NCBI RefSeq assembly: GCF_017742245.1 | Contig: NZ_JAGHKO010000005.1 | Span: 248,001 to 312,000, forward strand | Source: Niastella soli | GTDB lineage: Bacteria; Bacteroidota; Bacteroidia; Chitinophagales; Chitinophagaceae | Direction of reading: 5' to 3' | Length of the DNA: 64,000 nt | Shown here: positions 63,014 through 64,000 of the stretch, one piece after another | Layout of the letters: each line of letters starts with the position of its first letter | Numbering within the stretch: the first letter of the stretch is position 1 | The notes under the pieces: generated by a model | Seen by the model: only the letters and a program-made list of their open reading frames with translations | Databases searched by the model: none | What the model was told of the DNA's origin: nothing | Program-made: the position numbers and the translations under genes

Positions 63014-64000
63014 ATGCGCTATCAAAAAATTATCAGCTGTTGTATTGCCTGGGTAATTGTATTTGCTTTCGCCAATTGTCAGTCGGCAAAAAAGAATAGC
63101 CAGCCCAATATCATCATCATCTATATAGATGACCTGGGATATGGCGATGTAAGTTGTTATGGCGCTACCCGGGTTCAAACCCCCAACGTAGACCGCCTGG
63201 CGCAAAACGGGTTGCGGTTTACCGATGCCCATTGTGGAGCTGCTACCTGTACGCCTTCGCGATTTTCCCTGCTTACGGGTATGTATGCATTTAGAAATAA
63301 TGCCGCCGTGTTACCGGGCGATGCGCCCTTACTTATTCCGCAGGGGATAGAAACATTACCTTCAATATTGCAAAAGAGAGGGTATGCAACAGCGGTAGTA
63401 GGTAAATGGCATTTAGGATTGGGCATCGGTACCATTGACTGGAATAAACCTATTAATCCGGGCCCACTGGAAACCGGGTTTGATCATTCCTTTATTATCC
63501 CTGCTACCGTTGACCGCGTACCTTGCGTATACGTAGATGGACATAATGTATACCAGGCCGATCCAGCTGACCCGATCCTTGTAAGTTATAAAGAACAGAT
63601 TGGCGATGAACCCACCGGGTTAAGCAATCGGGAGATGCTGAAAATGAAAGCCGATACTCAACACAGCAATACCATTATAAACGGTATAAGCAGGATCGGC
63701 TTTATGACTGGTGGCAAAAAGGCAAGGTGGCGCGATGAGGACATGGCAGATGTATTCACCACTAAAGCAAAAGCGTTTATCAATAGCAATAAGAACAAGC
63801 CTTTCTTTTTGTATCTGGCCCTTACCGATATCCATGTGCCCCGTACCCCGCATGAACGCTTTCTGGGTAAAAACCCAATGGGCCGTCGCGGTGATGTGAT
63901 CGTTGAAATGGATTGGGTAACGGGCGAGATCACCAAAGATATAGAACGATTGGGGCTCGATAAAAATACCCTGATCCTGTTTACCAGCGATAATGGTCCT
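63014..64000 (+). CDS. Secreted sulfatase, family S1 (partial, C-terminus outside window)
   Basis: 329 residues are visible from ATG 63014, two bases after the preceding stop. A lipoprotein-like signal (VIVFAFANC) is followed by NIIIIYIDDLGYGDVSCYG, the formylglycine motif TCTPSRFSLLTGMY with Cys79, and VVGKWHLGLGIG. The cut end is LILFTSDNGP, a conserved sulfatase strand. The motif CTPSR and the lipobox distinguish it from the sulfatase at 48410, so the two probably act on different sulfate positions or different cell locations. Confidence 0.92.
   Translation, partial: MRYQKIISCCIAWVIVFAFANCQSAKKNSQPNIIIIYIDDLGYGDVSCYGATRVQTPNVDRLAQNGLRFTDAHCGAATCTPSRFSLLTGMYAFRNNAAVLPGDAPLLIPQGIETLPSILQKRGYATAVVGKWHLGLGIGTIDWNKPINPGPLETGFDHSFIIPATVDRVPCVYVDGHNVYQADPADPILVSYKEQIGDEPTGLSNREMLKMKADTQHSNTIINGISRIGFMTGGKKARWRDEDMADVFTTKAKAFINSNKNKPFFLYLALTDIHVPRTPHERFLGKNPMGRRGDVIVEMDWVTGEITKDIERLGLDKNTLILFTSDNGP

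Noticed and set aside
1-64000. tRNA or rRNA genes
   Set aside because: No T-loop/acceptor pattern or rRNA segment was recognised on either strand by eye; a dedicated scan was not possible.

Overview
The window looks like a chromosomal segment of a Bacteroidota bacterium, most likely Chitinophagaceae (Chitinophaga/Niastella type). Evidence: SusC/SusD pairs, a one-piece hybrid two-component regulator, an ECF sigma/FecR locus, promoters of the TTTG-N19-TAnnTTTG form, and the Bacteroidota arrangement of kdp genes. The species cannot be fixed from sequence alone. I saw no rRNA, tRNA, CRISPR array, prophage or intact insertion sequence.

Layout. 1-9.3 kb is a mosaic of single genes and pairs: a YihY/BrkB membrane protein (cut by the window edge), a KefF/KefB-like K+ efflux pair, a GH5 glycosidase, a Gfo/Idh/MocA oxidoreductase, YbaB, a TRIC-type channel, a lipoprotein and an epoxide hydrolase. 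9.6-13.9 kb is a compact Rrf2-headed nitrosative-stress/Fe-S repair operon (RIC di-iron protein, DUF2249 protein, heme-copper-oxidase-like membrane protein, MIP18-like factor, [2Fe-2S] ferredoxin) with a clear promoter and operator. 13.9-15.6 kb holds a TetR regulator, an NTF2-like protein and the wreck of an RND efflux adaptor; two copies of one operator tie the first two together. 16-25 kb has a GH28 enzyme, a Bcr/CflA exporter, a Uma2 protein, a VIT1/CCC1 transporter, ornithine aminotransferase and an unknown secreted protein. 25-31 kb is housekeeping: IspE, a bifunctional nuclease, EtfAB, a TPR protein, TilS and a rhomboid protease. 31.6-44.4 kb is a potassium-uptake region: a sigma-54 activator, Kup, kdpF-A-B-C, a porin, a short KdpD and a separate histidine kinase.

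47-48.2 kb is the remains of a sigma/anti-sigma/SusC locus collapsed by deletion. 48.4 kb to the right edge is a polysaccharide-utilisation locus: sulfatase, hybrid two-component sensor, putative TIM-barrel lipoprotein, SusC, SusD, GH43-like enzyme, a second related TIM-barrel protein and a second sulfatase (cut by the window). The plan is: sulfated glycan bound by SusCD, trimmed by sulfatases and glycosidases, and sensed by the hybrid regulator. The two TIM-barrel proteins (54605-55873 and 61851-63011) are homologous to each other, carry glutamates placed as in clan GH-A enzymes, and match no family I recognise. They are the best candidates for an undescribed enzyme family.

The second unusual theme is repeats. 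Drifting 7-base repeats, often as inverted arms, fill many intergenic gaps and have also entered two essential genes in frame (tilS and ispE). A separate 61-62 base inverted repeat (GACCTGTAAGG...CCTGACAGGTC) sits just after stop codons, and an 11-base-period block lies at 45.9-46.3 kb.
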